Shown one piece after another: positions 1-11,116 of a DNA stretch of 64,000 nt; positions within the stretch are counted from its first letter, which is position 1, and every line of letters starts with the position of its first letter. The notes under the pieces are model-generated. The model did not search any database. It saw only the letters and a program-made list of their open reading frames with translations, and was not told where the DNA came from. Source of the stretch: Humulus lupulus (lineage: Eukaryota; Streptophyta; Magnoliopsida; Rosales; Cannabaceae); assembly GCF_963169125.1 (NCBI RefSeq), contig NC_084797.1, forward strand, positions 95,451,868 through 95,515,867. Direction: 5' to 3'. The translations under genes were made by a program, and so were the position numbers.

Positions 1-2291
1 AGCACATGGCTGAACTTAGGTGTAAAATTTGGGTGGTGGAGAGTGAAATTGACTCGGTGTTGAGAAGAGACGGAGCAACTTTCCCCCCTGACCTTAGTGA
101 CCATGTAGTGAGTCTTAGGGTGACCCTTTTAGATTTGTAGAAGGAGTTGGAGTTTATGGAGGGACATCTTCCGCCTGAACCCTCTAGCCCATCCTCGCCT
201 GATGACTGTCATGGGGCTGCTTCTGCTTCTCTCCAGCCCTTAGTTTCAATCTTCCCTAGCTTAGCGCTTCCGCAGCCAGTGCCCTGGTGGAAGACTCTTG
301 CTAGGAAGAGAAAATGGAGGGTCAAGTGTTCTGTCTCTTCCTCACCTTTTTCTTTTGGTTTTGCAGATATGCCGAGGGCACGACAACAGGTATCCACCAA
401 TAAACCAGACGATGCTCCTTTAATGGCATCCACCCTGGTGTCACATGAGTCAGAAAATAAACTGAGGGAAATTGTGAAGAACTACCGCATTCCTCCGGAG
501 TACGCCTTATACACTCCTTTGGACACATGCCGGGCTGACTGCCCTAGTCCCGGCTTCGTGGCCCTTAGTGAGCACATCCTGAAGGCGGGTGGTACCATCC
601 CGTTACACCCGTTCTTTGTTGCAGTCCTCAACTACTTTGACCTTGCTCCACTTCAGCTGGCACCCAATAGTTGGCTGCCCTTGAGCTACCTTTTTATCGC
701 GTTTGCGGAACTTGTGAAACGTGCTCCTACGGCGCTAGAGGAGCATTTCCTATACAATCTCTGCCCTCTCCCAAGTCCAAGGGCTTCTATTACCTGCAAA
801 AAGCCAATAACGAGGTCCCTTTGATAGAGGGCTCAGTGTCCAACCCGGGGTCTTGGAAGCAAGAATTTTTCTTCGTGAAAGGCCCTCTCTCTGTTCGCAA
901 GCACTTCCGTGCAGCTCCCAGTAAGTACCCTAAGCCACATTTTCTCTCTTCTTCTTTTTTGTAATTATTGCTTTATGACTTATATTTGTGTCGACCATGG
1001 TGTGGATTATGCAGAGCAGTTCGCTGCACCTGTAGTTGTTGGGTCGGAAGCGAAAGCTATGAATAAGCTTATCAACGCTGACCCTGCTATGAAAAAGGCT
1101 GCATACCTATTCACCGTGGAAAATCTGAACCTCCACAAGCTATCCCCAGTTTTAGATCCTAGGTTGCTGTGGACCATCCCTGGGTCCAAGAATATGAAGG
1201 TGGGGCTGAGGATGTGCCGGAGGAAGCCTACCTTGAACGCAGGGGACCTCACTAGCTGTCCTCGTCTCCTGGGGGATGCCCTCCTTTTGTCTCTTTCGAC
1301 CCGGACATAGCCTCCCCATCCCAAGACCAGCATGCCATTTCGGGGCATTTTTTTTCCCCGACCCCGAGGACTATGACGCTTTCCCTCAGGCTCCCCTCGA
1401 CCCTGGTCCATCGGGGGCTTACTTTGCCAATCTTCCTGCACCCCCTTCTGATCTACCGTGGCGTCACTTTTCCAACTTTCGTGCGCCTCCTCCCGTTTCG
1501 GTGAGCGGGTCGTCTGTCCTTACCCAGCCAGGTGCCCTTGGCTCGGAAGGGGCGCCCTGGGTTAGTCGCATGGTGACCTCTTACGGGCGACGGTATGTCC
1601 AAATCGCCTCAGACCTCCCCGAATCTGACTGGAATGGTCTTGGGAGTTTCGCCTTGTCAGACCTTGGGGAGACTTTAACGCGCACTACTGGTTGGGTGAG
1701 TTCATGCATCTTTTGTCGGACTTATTATATATAGATACATATACAAAAAAAAATTTGTTACTTATCATTGCTGTAGTTAACTTTCTTGTGCAGGCCTACA
1801 CTGTGGCTCAACGGTTTGCCGACTCGGCTCACAATCGTTCTGTGTCAAGTACCGAGAGGGACCGCCTTACGGCCCGGGTCCAGGAGCTTGAGAGAGAGCT
1901 TGGTGAAACCAAGTCTAAGCTAAAAAAGGCTCGGGCAAAACTTTCTGTCTCGTCAAAAAGGAAGAAGAAGGCGGTTGCAAAAGCCATGATGCTGCAAGAC
2001 AAAGATACCAGCCTAAAGGGCGAACTCCAGGGTGCCAAGGCTATTACGGCTGCGTCGCAGGAGAGATTCGCTTTTTTAGAGGCCGAACTCGAGGTTGCCA
2101 GGGCCGATGTAGTCGCGTCGCAGGAGAGAGTCACTTCCTCTAAGGCGGATAGGACAGCTATTGAGTACAGGTCCATAGAGCGCGCCCTTTACGGTGTGTG
2201 GAGGCAGGATCCCAACTTTGATTTTTCTTCTCTTGGCGAGCACACCGTTGCTCGAGCGGCTGGGTGTAGCGCCCATGGCAGGAGGCCCTGA
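1..2291 (+). pseudogene. Antisense ORF of copy A (gypsy-type 'transposase' family protein with coiled coil), 3 visible exons
   Basis: This runs opposite to the gag of its own element. Exons as read: up to 920, 1015-1695 and 1794-2291. Introns are 921-1014 (GTAAGT...GCAG) and 1696-1793 (GTGAGT...GCAG). The N-terminal part contains FVALSEHILKAGGTIPLHPF and resembles the plant family named putative gypsy-type transposase; no catalytic triad is visible. The middle is proline-rich. The last exon encodes an E/K/R-rich coiled coil (about 1820-2180) and ends GRRP-stop. Lesions: an in-frame TAG at about 138, a 1-base loss near 762, and frame changes near 1190 and 1350. A possible 49-bp intron ending TTTTGCAG at 366 is also open when read through. 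Copy B has the same gene with different lesions. The function is unknown; in Tat elements such extra antisense ORFs are a known class. Confidence 0.75.
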
Positions 2292-2971
2292 AGTTGTTAT
2301 TTCATAACTTTTGTCAGCTAGCCCACTGTGGGTGTATGCTCATTTTGAGCCTTTGTAATATTATTATTATTACTTTTTTCTTGTAAATCTTTCCATGTTA
2401 CCAAGACTCCTTTTTTAATATATACATGTGTGGTTATTCATCTCTTATTCCTCTGTGTTTGAGGTCTTTTTGAGCCTGTATGATGGGGTTTGGTAAGTTC
2501 CCCTCTTTTATTTATCAGGCTAGAGGTCCTTTGGAGCCCATGTGAAAGGGTTCAATGGGTCCTTTTTTGGTGCCTCTTGATTATTTTTATAAGGATATTT
2601 TGAACCCTTGGGTTCTAGATATCCTTTTATATATTTTTGCACGTGCTTATTATGTTTTGCGAGAAGCGTCCTTCTCGTCATTATTCATAGTAATATTTTT
2701 GCAAGGGTCTCTTTTAGGACCCTTTTTGGCTAGACGGCTTGGTGGCCGCACTAGGCTTATTGGTGGGTGCTCTCTCTAAGATCTTTCCTCTTATGGGAGC
2801 ATCTACCTTTATTTGGAAGTGTGTTGTTGTTTTTTTTTTTGTAAGACCTTTTGGCCTCCTTGATGTTCATAAGGGTAGCTAATCCTTGTGAACCCAAGAG
2901 ATTCCTTGCAAGGTCCTCTCCCTGTTTGTTAGGGTTCACCGTGAATTGCATTCCTCTTTTAAAGAATTTTG
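2292..2971. other. Untranslated spacer between the convergent genes of copy A
   Basis: This is the stretch 3' of the antisense ORF. It matches 18017-18530 and 19490-20150 of copy B in inverted orientation. It is T-rich on the plus strand with runs such as the T12 near 2830. It holds the small hydrophobic ORF, listed separately, and nothing else I can assign. Confidence 0.5.
2555..2779 (+). other. Small hydrophobic ORF conserved in three copies (74 codons)
   Basis: This open frame lies between the antisense ORF and the minisatellite, on the antisense-ORF strand. It begins MGPFLVPLDYFYKDIL and has two hydrophobic stretches (around residues 14-30 and 40-58) that could span a membrane. The same frame is open at 18017-18256 and 19662-19886 on the minus strand. 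DNA identity among the three copies is also high, and the few differences change amino acids, so openness alone does not prove coding. It may simply be the 3' untranslated part of the antisense transcript. Confidence 0.25.
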
Positions 2972-3285
2972 TTTAAGGCTCTGATGCAAGAGGTCCTTTT
3001 TAGGATCCTCTTGTTAGAGGGCCCTTTTTAGGATCCTCCTGATAGAGGGTCCCTTTTAGGGTCCTCCTGATAGAGGGTCCTTTTTAGGATCCTGGTGTAA
3101 GGGGTCCTTTTTAGGATCCTCCTATCAGAGGGTCCTTTTTAGGATCCTGGTGCAAGGGGTCCTTTTTAGGCTCCTCCTGTTAGAGGGTCCTTTTTAGGCT
3201 CCTCCTGTTAGAGGGTCCTTTTTAGGATCCTCCTTTTTAGGAGTCCATTTTAGGTTCCTCCTGTTAGAGGGTCCTTTCTTGCTTG
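2972..3285. repeat. 28-bp GGATCC minisatellite of copy A
   Basis: Tandem units of about 28 bp are built on GGTCCTTTTTAGGATCCTCC plus TGATAGAG or TGTTAGAG, with about eleven imperfect units. Many units carry a BamHI-type GGATCC palindrome. The same array, reverse-complemented, occurs twice in copy B (17562-17850 and 19160-19460), always between the gag-protease stop and the antisense ORF. It therefore belongs to the element and is not a local satellite. Confidence 0.85.
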
Positions 3286-3491
3286 CGGTATGTTTTTGCC
3301 TCCTGTCCTGCCCCCCAAGTGTTTGCTGATGCTCGTATAGAGAAGAAAAATAACACGTGAAGTTGCAAACAGTTTCATTCATAGCATGTGGTTTACAACG
3401 GCATATATAAAAAAGGGTTACATCTAATTGGGAGGTTACCTAGGTAGCCTCTTTGATTCTTACTCACTAAGCTAACATAACAAGGAACAAA

Positions 3492-6400
3492 CTAAACATA
3501 GGTCCACTTTGCACCGGGTGCCGAAGCCTCACTGGTAGCATTTCTCGAGGTGTTCCGTAACTCGTGGGTCCAACTCGTGTGGGTCGCGCCTTCATACACA
3601 ACCATTGCCATCGGCACCGATGGTTTTGTGGCTGTGCGGAGGGACATGTTATAGCATTGCCTCGCTTCCTTCTTCTCCCCTTTCATGCATGCTACTCCCC
3701 CAGGGGTAGGGAATTTCATAGCTAGGTGATACATAGAACTTATCGCCTTCAATTCTTCCATAGAGGGTCTCCCTAATACCACGTTGAAGGCTGAGGCGCA
3801 ATCCACCACGACAAAGTTTGCTATTATGGTGGTTTCCTGGGTTGTTCCCCCATGGTGGGGCTAATTCAATTGCACCTTGGGGATATATCGAGTCCCCTGT
3901 GAACCCGTAAAGGGAGGAAATGCAGGGTTTCAGGTGTCGGACGCTCAGTCCCATCTTCTCCAAAGCGGGGCGATGCAGGGTGTCTACAAAGCTTCCATTA
4001 TCAACTAGGACCCGATGTACTCTCATGTTCGTAAGCTGGACAGTTAGCACCAGGGGGTCATTATGAGGGAAATGTACCCCCTGTGCGTCTTCTTCAGTGA
4101 AAGTTATTGAGTCATTCTCGCCCTTGAAACTCTTCGGGGGAATTTGCTCCAAACTTAAGACGCAAGGTGGTGGACTTTGTTTGGCCTCCTTGGAATATTT
4201 GTCTCGTCCGTTCCTTGAATCACCTCCGAATTCTGGTCCTCCAAAGATGGTCCTGACCTCTCCCTGTACTTCTGGGGCCACCTCTCGCGCCCGCGGAGGG
4301 GACACTCCTTCTTCCAGTGTCTTGTTCTGCTTGCACACATATCTACCCAAATGTCCCATCCGGATGAGCTCCTCGATTTCCACCTTCAAATGGTTGTATT
4401 CCGCGATGGTGTGACCGATATCCTTGTGATACTGACAATACTTGCTGGGGTCTCTTTTAGACCGGTCTTTTTTCATTGGCGGGGGCCTTTTGAAAGGGAC
4501 CTGGTTTTCGTTCGTAACGAAAATATGCTCTCTCGTATGGGTGAGGTCAGTGTAAAACGTGTAGGGGCCCTGTAGGCGCTCATTAGAGTGTTGATGCTTT
4601 CGGGGTCGATCATCTCTCGTTCCCTCATAAACCCCCTTATTCTTTGCACCGCTTTGGTTTTCTCGGACTGTAGTTTTCGGGGGCGACGGGCCTTTTCCGG
4701 CTTTGAGGTTCTCGTGACCATCCTCCACACGAATGTATTTCTCTACCCACTCGTAGAAATCATCCAAATTTGTGACCTCCTTCTTGAGCATGTTATCCCA
4801 TAACTTGCTTTCTGGGCGTACTCCAGCTGTGATGGCCATTTTCATCTCTCGTGCGGGTCAGGCTCCCTACTTTAGCTGCCTCCATATTGAACCTGTGAAT
4901 ATAGCTCTTTAGACTCTCGTTTTCTCCTTGCTTCACATTTGCAATGCTGGTGCCTGGCATCATGTATTCTCGCACGGCGTGGTGCTGCTGGAGGAATTCA
5001 TCAGAAAGCTATTGCCAAGATCTGATGGACCCCGGTCTATGTCTTTTGAACCATTTGTACGCAGGTCCTTTTAATGTGACAGCGAAGCAATGACATCTCG
5101 CCCCGCTGCCGATTCCCCTCAGCTTCATCAGGTCGTTAAATGTGTCTCGATGGTATTTTGGATCTGTGCTTCCTTTGTAGGGGGTCATATTGGGCTCCTT
5201 AAAGTTGGTTGGGAGCAGGATGGCATGGATCTCCTTGATGAAGGGTGATTCATGATCGAACTCTTCCTCAAAGGTTTGACCTCCGGAGGCGGTGACGATT
5301 TTGCTTCGCAGACTCCTCATTTCTGTGTCCAGGTCTTGCCTTCTCTTGTTAAGGAGTCCCTCAAAGCAGACGGGTTAGGATCTCCCTTTACCTTGCCTTC
5401 TCGTTGCGCCATAGGGGGTGTGGTCCTTTTACCCGCCCTCTTTTTGTTGAGCTCTTCCTGTAGATCTGAGGGTGCTATCTTTGAGGTGACCTCTTCATCG
5501 TTATGTGGGGCAGCATTGGTCTTCGGCCCTGGCCCCTGGGTCTGCTTCGGTGGTCCGGGGCGTTCATGCTACTTCGTTCGTGGGTGTTACTAGTGGAGAG
5601 TCGAGTCCGTCCATCATCTACTGAGACGGTGGTTTCTACTCCCTCTTGGCCCTCTCTCTTTCTGCTTAGGGAGCGTCACGTGTGATCTTCCTTGCAACAG
5701 GCCGTTTAGCACCTCCTGCATGTTATCTGTAACGCCCTACTACCTTAGGGCCGCTACCTAGTGAGTTTAAGACAGAAATCGTGCTTTTGACTGACTCTAA
5801 GTGGTTTCTAAAACCAAAAGTGTGAATAAATCAAAGTTTAAGGCTGTACTCTTTTAAAATGTTTAGCTTCATTGAAAATGTTAAGTATAAAACATCTGGG
5901 ATCCCAAAATAAGGTTTACAAAATATTTACAACTCAAAAATAGATTTACACTTGATCAACTATCAAAAGAATGGTAAATACAGCCATATACAAAAATGCC
6001 CCCAACCAAAGCAGTCGGGCAGGCCGAACATGTACGCGCCGCCCCCACGCTCTCCATACTCATGGCCGGTTGACTGACTCTTTCCTTTTACCTGCAACAC
6101 GGAGCACCCGTGAGCCGAGGCCCAGCAAGAAAACACAAATAGTACATAACATATGCAATTAATATAGCTGACATAATCCACTGATAAAAAGGAAAACTAT
6201 CAGACTAAACAAGCACGGCCTTACCAAAGTTTGGGTTCTCGGTCCTCACCGTTGGATAACTCATGTATCCCTTGGGTCCCACCCTGGCTATAGCATCCCA
6301 TGTGCTGAGCGTTACTTCCGGCCCCAAGGCCATACCCGGCCTTCGCCGCTCTCGGCCTTAGCCGTTGATTTCATTAGAATCGCACGTATAATACATTTCA

Positions 6401-8355
6401 AGATAATCATTCAAGCATATAATAATTCATCTAAGGTTAAACAATTGCACATAACACAGTCTAGGGCCATGCCCTACAATCACACAGTGGGCCCATGCCC
6501 TATTCTCGGGTGTTACGGTTTTCTTACCTGTATTCCGAGCTTCCTGATGCACTAAAGCTGCGAGCACGGTCCTCTAACCCGAGCTTTTCCAAAGAACTAG
6601 TCACAACATGAGTAAAACATCCTTTAATACTAATCGATTCAAAACCACTTCCCAGGACCAATTCCATACACTCGGGACCCCCAAAATCCTAAAACAAATC
6701 ATTGGAAACATCCCCCGAACCCCGAAGCAAAAGCGCAAATTTGCAAAATTTCAAGCCCAGAAAATGGCCTAGCGCCGCGGCTCAGCCCTAGAGGGCCGCG
6801 GCGCTAAGCAAGTCAGAGAGCCACCCCGCCTGGAACCAGCCTCGCGCCGCGGCGCCCAAGAACAGGGCCGCGGTGCGCCCTTACGAACCCAAAATTTCTG
6901 GGTTTCTCTCCTTCAATTCCTTCATCCAAAATACCTCCAAACCAGCCCAAACACACATCTCACCCCCAAAACTCAATTCCAAACTTCATATGAACCATCT
7001 AACAACCTATAGACACTAGAATCAAGATCAAAACATCAACACACCCAAAATCCACACCTTTGATCTCTAATTTCAGCAACTCAAACCAAAACTCAAAAAA
7101 ACTAACTCAAGCTTTAGATTCACAAGTCAAAACAGAAATCAAACTTAAATATGCATAAGATCCTTACCTCAAGTGGAGAATCCACCCTAAAAGTTTCCTT
7201 GTTCTCCTCCTAAGCTCCTACTTCAGCCCTTCTACACCTCTTATTCTTTCTTCTTCTTGCCCTAGCCTTTCTTTCTTCTTCTCTTCCAATTTTATCAAAC
7301 ACCAAATGACCCAATGCCCAAACTGTATACCCCATAAACCCAGCTGAAAATTGTCTAATTGCCTTGCCAAATGACCAATTTAACCCCTTCCTAATAACCC
7401 TTCCTAACTAAACCTCCAAGGGTACTTAAGTCATTTCATTTCTATTTCATTTCTACCATTTTCTATCTAAAACTTGTTACTCACAACAGTTACAAATGGT
7501 GACCCAGGTTACTCAATTGCTAGTAACTAGAACCACCCATTCACAACTCAACCTATAAGATTCCCAAAGTACCCCTAGGCTCCTCCCGAGCTGGGTACAA
7601 AATCCCGTTGTGACTTTTAGACTAATTGGCTCATTAGGACCGTCTCGATGCGTGCATCCTGATTAAAACACCACACTCACATGCCACAAATCACATAATA
7701 CGATTATCACAGTTATGCCCTAAAATGGCCAACTTACAATTATGCTCATTCTAAGATAATCAGGTCTACATGCATACTAATTCACATAGTCATGCATCTT
7801 AAATAATCAAATAGTCATGTAACATGCATTAAATCGTAATCATGCATAAAACTCATTAAAGACACACACAGAATCCCATTATGGCCTCCAGGCACACTAC
7901 TCAAGGCCCTTAAGCCTTAATAGTGAATTTGGGGTCGTTACATTATCCAAGGTCGTTTTTAGCCTCTGATTCTTACGGTGAAGTTCTCGTATCTCATCAT
8001 CTTCGTAGAATTGAGACTTAGAACTAGAACCCATGGGGTGGATCCGAGGGTGCTTGTCAGCCCGGCGCTTCGATGGGCCTGGATCCTGTCGACCGTGGTT
8101 TGGCATCTGCAGCGGCTTTGGAGGCAGGCACTCATCGGCGCCCCTTGACAGGGCGGTCGCCGACCTTGCGCGATCCTCCTCAGGTGGGACCGCTGGGGAC
8201 GAGGCCTCCCTTTCATCTCTAGGCACCTCAGGTTCCCTTGGGGCCTCCATGTTTACAGGTGGAGGAGGATCCCTCATGGAGGCTTTTAGCTGATCTTCAT
8301 CAAGGTGGACTTCCACCTCGCGTGGCTCTCTCAACCATTTCGAACGTCGAGGCAT
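3492..8355 (-). pseudogene. gag: Copy A gag-protease pseudogene, split by a solo LTR
   Basis: Translation starts at the ATG at 8355 (MPRRSKWLREPREVEVHLDE), 68 bp inside the LTR boundary, with a charged N-terminus. The frame reaches about 7948, is cut by the solo LTR 5728-7942 (duplicated TTATC), and resumes at 5722. The capsid-type core is at about 5320-4800 (ESPFIKEI, SYIHRFNMEAAKVG). A Tat-style zinc knuckle (CQYHKDIGHTIAEYNHLK, with the final Cys changed to Tyr) is near 4380-4440. A retroviral-type aspartic protease with VLVDNGSF lies near 4000. The protein ends at a TAG at 3492 after AKWTYV. The same stop is present in both B copies, so the gene ends at protease in this family. Several frameshifts and stops, especially 5700-5350, make this copy dead. 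Confidence 0.85.
5728..7942 (-). mobile_element. Solo LTR 1 (2215 bp) inserted in gag of copy A
   Basis: The termini are TGTAACGCCC at 5728 and GTCGTTACA at 7942, flanked by perfect TTATC duplications at 5723-5727 and 7943-7947. There is no internal gag-pol, so it is a recombined single LTR. Orientation follows from the intact LTR of G, which starts TGTAGCG and ends GGGCGTTACA next to its primer site. In the sense direction it has a donor-like GAG|GTAAG at 7167, a GC-rich inverted-repeat cassette at 6770-6880 and the conserved 45-bp block at 6088-6134. It is therefore the same LTR type as H, Y, G and K, though diverged. Confidence 0.93.
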
Positions 8356-8404
8356 TTTTTCTTATCGGAATCGACGAAAGAACAGTGACTGGAAATCTAT
8401 TCTT

Positions 8405-8422
8405 CCCACAGACGGCACCAAA
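8405..8422 (-). promoter_or_regulatory. Primer-binding region of copy A
   Basis: Directly inside the 5' LTR the minus strand reads TTTGGTGCCGTCTGTGGG. Starting with TGG two bases after the LTR end fits a plant gypsy primer site. It resembles the TGGCGCCG type paired with tRNA-Asp in Athila/Tat relatives, but I cannot fix the tRNA from memory. Confidence 0.5.
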
Positions 8423-8631
8423 CTGTTGACGGTGAGAACTCATCAACTAAGTTAAGTTAGAAAAATTGCAACGTAGAGATTATCAGAAGAAAAGCTTTAG
8501 AAATCTAAGTAGAAACTCCAAGAATAATTGCAGAAGAAAAATGGTGAAATCTGTTTGTATTGATTATGGTGCAATGCCACAATAATTTTTCCAACCCTCT
8601 TCCATGTTGAATTAGGGTTCATTTTATAGTG

Positions 8632-8638
8632 GGCTCTA
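8632..8638 (-). promoter_or_regulatory. TATA box in copy A LTR
   Basis: The minus strand carries TATAAAA in the context GCCCACTATAAAATGAACCC. The context is identical in the copy B LTR at 26772-26778. It lies about 210 bp before the LTR 3' end, a sensible place for the transcription start of the genomic RNA. Confidence 0.6.
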
Positions 8639-9039
8639 ATGGCCCTAGATTCATGGTGGTCCAGAGGACCAAGTGGTACTCAAGTACACTGTCAGGAGAG
8701 TGGTTTCAAAGGTAGTGTTTTCGACTCTGACATCTGGTTGGAAGCATGCTAGCATGTCCACTCTCCTAGTACTCCCACTACTTGTCTGGTGTGTGCCTTG
8801 TGTCTGTACTCTGACTCCTTCTGACTTTGAATGAATCGCTATGAGGCTTCCCCACTTCGTTCTTAAGGGTGTGTTGAAGAGGTCCTTGATCTTACCTCTT
8901 GTTAGACCCACAGTATGGGTGGTGTCCCGTCACCAGCACCTATCTCAAGGGGAGAGATTAGGCCCCTCCAACGAGGCCCACTATGTACGCGACCCCTAGT
9001 GGCACGAATATGAAGAGCTGAGGTGGGGGCGTCTCTCGC

Positions 9040-9428
9040 GAGGCCCATGACGCGGCTAATGTGCGGGGCGAGGCGAGGGGCGAGACGATGGTCTCGCGAG
9101 GCCCCTGGCGCGGCTGATGCGCGGGCAAGGTGATGGGTGAGGACATGGACTCGCGAGGCCCCTGGCGCGGCTGATGCGCTAATGAGGCGAGGGGTAAGGC
9201 GATGGTCTCGGGAGGCCCCTGGCGCGGCTGATGTGCGGCAAGGTGAGGGGCAAGGCGATGGTCTCGCGAGGCCCTTGGCGCGGTTGATGCGCGGGCAAGG
9301 CGAGGGGCGAGGCGATGGTCTCGCGAGGCCCCTAGCGCGGTGGATGCGCAGGCGAGGCGAGGGGCGAGGACATGGTCTCGCGAGGCCCATGGTGCAGCTG
9401 ATGCGTGGGGCGAGGTGATGGTGAGGCC
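9040..9428. repeat. 57-bp GC-rich minisatellite in copy A LTR (about 7 units)
   Basis: Each unit begins GAGGCCCCTGGCGCGGCTGA and ends ATGGTCTCGC, with unit length close to 57 bp. Because 57 is a multiple of three and the units lack stops, long open frames appear on both strands. Those frames are an artefact and are not annotated as genes. Confidence 0.88.
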
Positions 9429-9443
9429 TCCGTGGCTCCTTAG

Positions 9444-9578
9444 GTGCACGCGGACGAGGCGAGGCGGGGCCTCGCGTGGGAAACTCGGGTGCGCACGGAC
9501 GAGGCAAGGCGGGGCCTCGCGTGGGACACTCAGGTGCGCACGGATGATGCGAGGCGGGGCCTCATGTGCGTGGCTGGG
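9444..9578. repeat. 45-bp GC-rich tandem repeat in copy A LTR (3 units)
   Basis: Three units of exactly 45 bp start GTGCGCACGGACGAGGC and carry GGGGCCTCGCGTGGG. They adjoin the 57-bp array and share its GGCCTCGCG word. Again the length is divisible by three. Confidence 0.85.
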
Positions 9579-9829
9579 GTGCGCAGCCAAGTTGTCATAC
9601 GGATGTGGGTCATGGAAGTTCGTGTATAGTGAGACCCTTATGGCCGTGACAGGTACTCGTGCATGTCAGGTACCCTCGCATGGCAAGGCTCTCGGGTCTC
9701 TCGGGGCATCTTCATTAAGGCCTCCTATGAGACATGGGTTGTGGGGAAAAATATTGGGTCGCTTGGATTCCCTGAGGCTAATGAGGGTAAACCTCCATAT
9801 TTTCCCTTGGTGGAATTTGAGCATCCACA

Positions 9830-11077
9830 TAAAAGTTTCTTGATCTAAACCTCGCTTTCAGGACCTCAAATTGTACTAAAACGGTTTGTAGATTCGATCC
9901 CAAGCCTTAGGAATTGAAACCCCAAGCAAAAAACCCTCGAAAGTACCCAAAATAGTATCCTGGAAAAATAGGGCAGCGCTACAGCGCTGCCCCCCAGGCG
10001 CCATATCGCTATAAGTAGGACTGCTATGCCCTGGACAGCGTTGTAGCACCCATCCTTGGGCGTTGTATCGCCAGAACCAGGGTGTTTCAGCCCTGATTTT
10101 TCCCCTTCGAGTTCTCCAATTTCCAAACTTCAAGAACTGATTCCAAACCATAACGAAACTCACAAATGAACCCAAATACCAATTCTACAAGTCCTAGGCA
10201 TCAAATCCCAATCAAACTTTGCCAAAAACTTCATTGAATTCTCAACAATGCAATCCAAAATTCCACCTGAAAACTAATAGAAAAACAGGGCAAAAACCAG
10301 AGTTTCCATGGCTAAAACCTTACCTCAAGCTCAAGATTAAACCCTCTTCAATCGTAGAACACAGCCCTAGACCCTCAAGGCTTGATTCCCTAGCTTGAAT
10401 CCTCAACTGGAGCTTCAAAATTCCAAAGGAAAAAGTAGAAAAAGATGATCGTGGGAGAGAAGAAGGAAGGCTCTGTTTTGCTTCAGCTTTAGTTGATTCC
10501 ACAACCTTTTACTTAGTTCACATATAACCTAAGGTCAAAAGACCAAAATACCCCTAGGTTATGTAAAAGCCTTTTATAGCTAGCAAGGGAAAAATCGTCC
10601 TTTCTCGCCTATCTCATTAATTATAAATAATGTCATCCAATTCCCGTTATTCCCAATATTCTCAAATGCTAATAAATCATATCCCATTACGCTTTAATTC
10701 CCGATAATGTACTAATCATCAAATTACCCTGAGACTAACCCCGAGCCCCGAAATTAACCCCTTTATGACCAAAGTGCTAACTTGTATTCAAAGATCGTCT
10801 CATGCAGAATAACTCGAAAAAAATCCACGTAATAATGTGGTCTCATCCATAATTGACCAACATGCATGAAAATATACAAATATGCCCTCAACGGGTAAAA
10901 TTACCAAAATGCCCTTATAATGAAAAAGTGGACCGACATGCCTGCATTTATCATCATATAATAATATAATTCACATATTTATTCATATAATCATTTAATG
11001 GAATAATAAATCAATTATGATCCTCCCGGCCTACTAATCTGACCATTAAACCTCATTAGGGATTTTGAGGCATTACA
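9830..11077 (-). repeat. 3' LTR of H, part to the right of the copy A insertion
   Basis: The sense start is TGTAATGCCTCAAAATCC at 11077. From 9830 the sequence aligns with 32035-33266 of the 5' LTR (both carry TTCTTGATCTAAACCTC and a CCATAGCGCTAC-like cassette). The donor-like CTTGAG|GTAAG is at 10323 and the GC-rich cassette at 9970-10075. The remaining LTR 3' half is left of the window because A inserted here. Confidence 0.85.
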
Positions 11078-11095
11078 ACGATCCCCTCCTTACAC
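11078..11095 (-). promoter_or_regulatory. Polypurine tract of H
   Basis: On the minus strand the purine-rich AAGGAGGGGATCGT directly precedes the LTR start TGTAATGCC. This is the expected plus-strand primer of an LTR retrotransposon. Confidence 0.75.
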
Positions 11096-11116
11096 AAATT
11101 TCGTCCTCGAAATTTA

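Larger units (their letters stand above)
1..9829 (-). mobile_element. Copy A: non-autonomous Tat-like LTR retrotransposon (left end off-window)
   Basis: Read on the minus strand the order is 5' LTR (9829 to 8424), primer-binding region, gag-protease (8355 to 3492), a 28-bp minisatellite, then an ORF on the opposite strand (1-2291). No reverse transcriptase, RNase H or integrase lies between protease and the antisense ORF, and copy B at 14781-26976 has the same order, so the lack of pol looks like a family trait. The element was inserted into the 3' LTR of chromovirus H: H's LTR homology resumes at 9830. The other LTR must lie left of the window. The 2215-bp solo LTR inside gag is a later insertion. 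The zinc-knuckle form and protease are Tat-like by family knowledge. Confidence 0.85.
8424..9829 (-). repeat. 5' LTR of copy A (1406 bp)
   Basis: The boundaries are TGTTGACGG at 8424 (sense 3' end ...CCGTCAACA) and ...CATCCACA at 9829 (sense start TGTGGATGCTC). The length agrees with the 3' LTR of copy B (1411 bp once its insertion is removed). The two LTRs share the promoter half (ATTAGAGCCCACTATAAAAT) and the end. Their first part has diverged to the point that only TGTG and a CAAATT word are shared. The GC-rich minisatellites at 9040-9578 lie in the U3 part. H LTR sequence resumes at 9830, with TAAAA as the expected duplication. Confidence 0.85.

Noticed and set aside
147..824. Host gene of unknown function
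   Set aside because: The same gene is present inverted in copy B, inside clear LTRs and with the same gag neighbour; it is part of the transposon.
1..2291. DNA transposase with DDE chemistry
   Set aside because: The family name says transposase, but no catalytic triad or terminal inverted repeats are visible.
8902..9590. Two overlapping 200-codon minus-strand frames, Arg/Ala/Pro-rich
   Set aside because: They are produced by the 57- and 45-bp repeats in the LTR, whose lengths are multiples of three; the same DNA is open in several frames on both strands.
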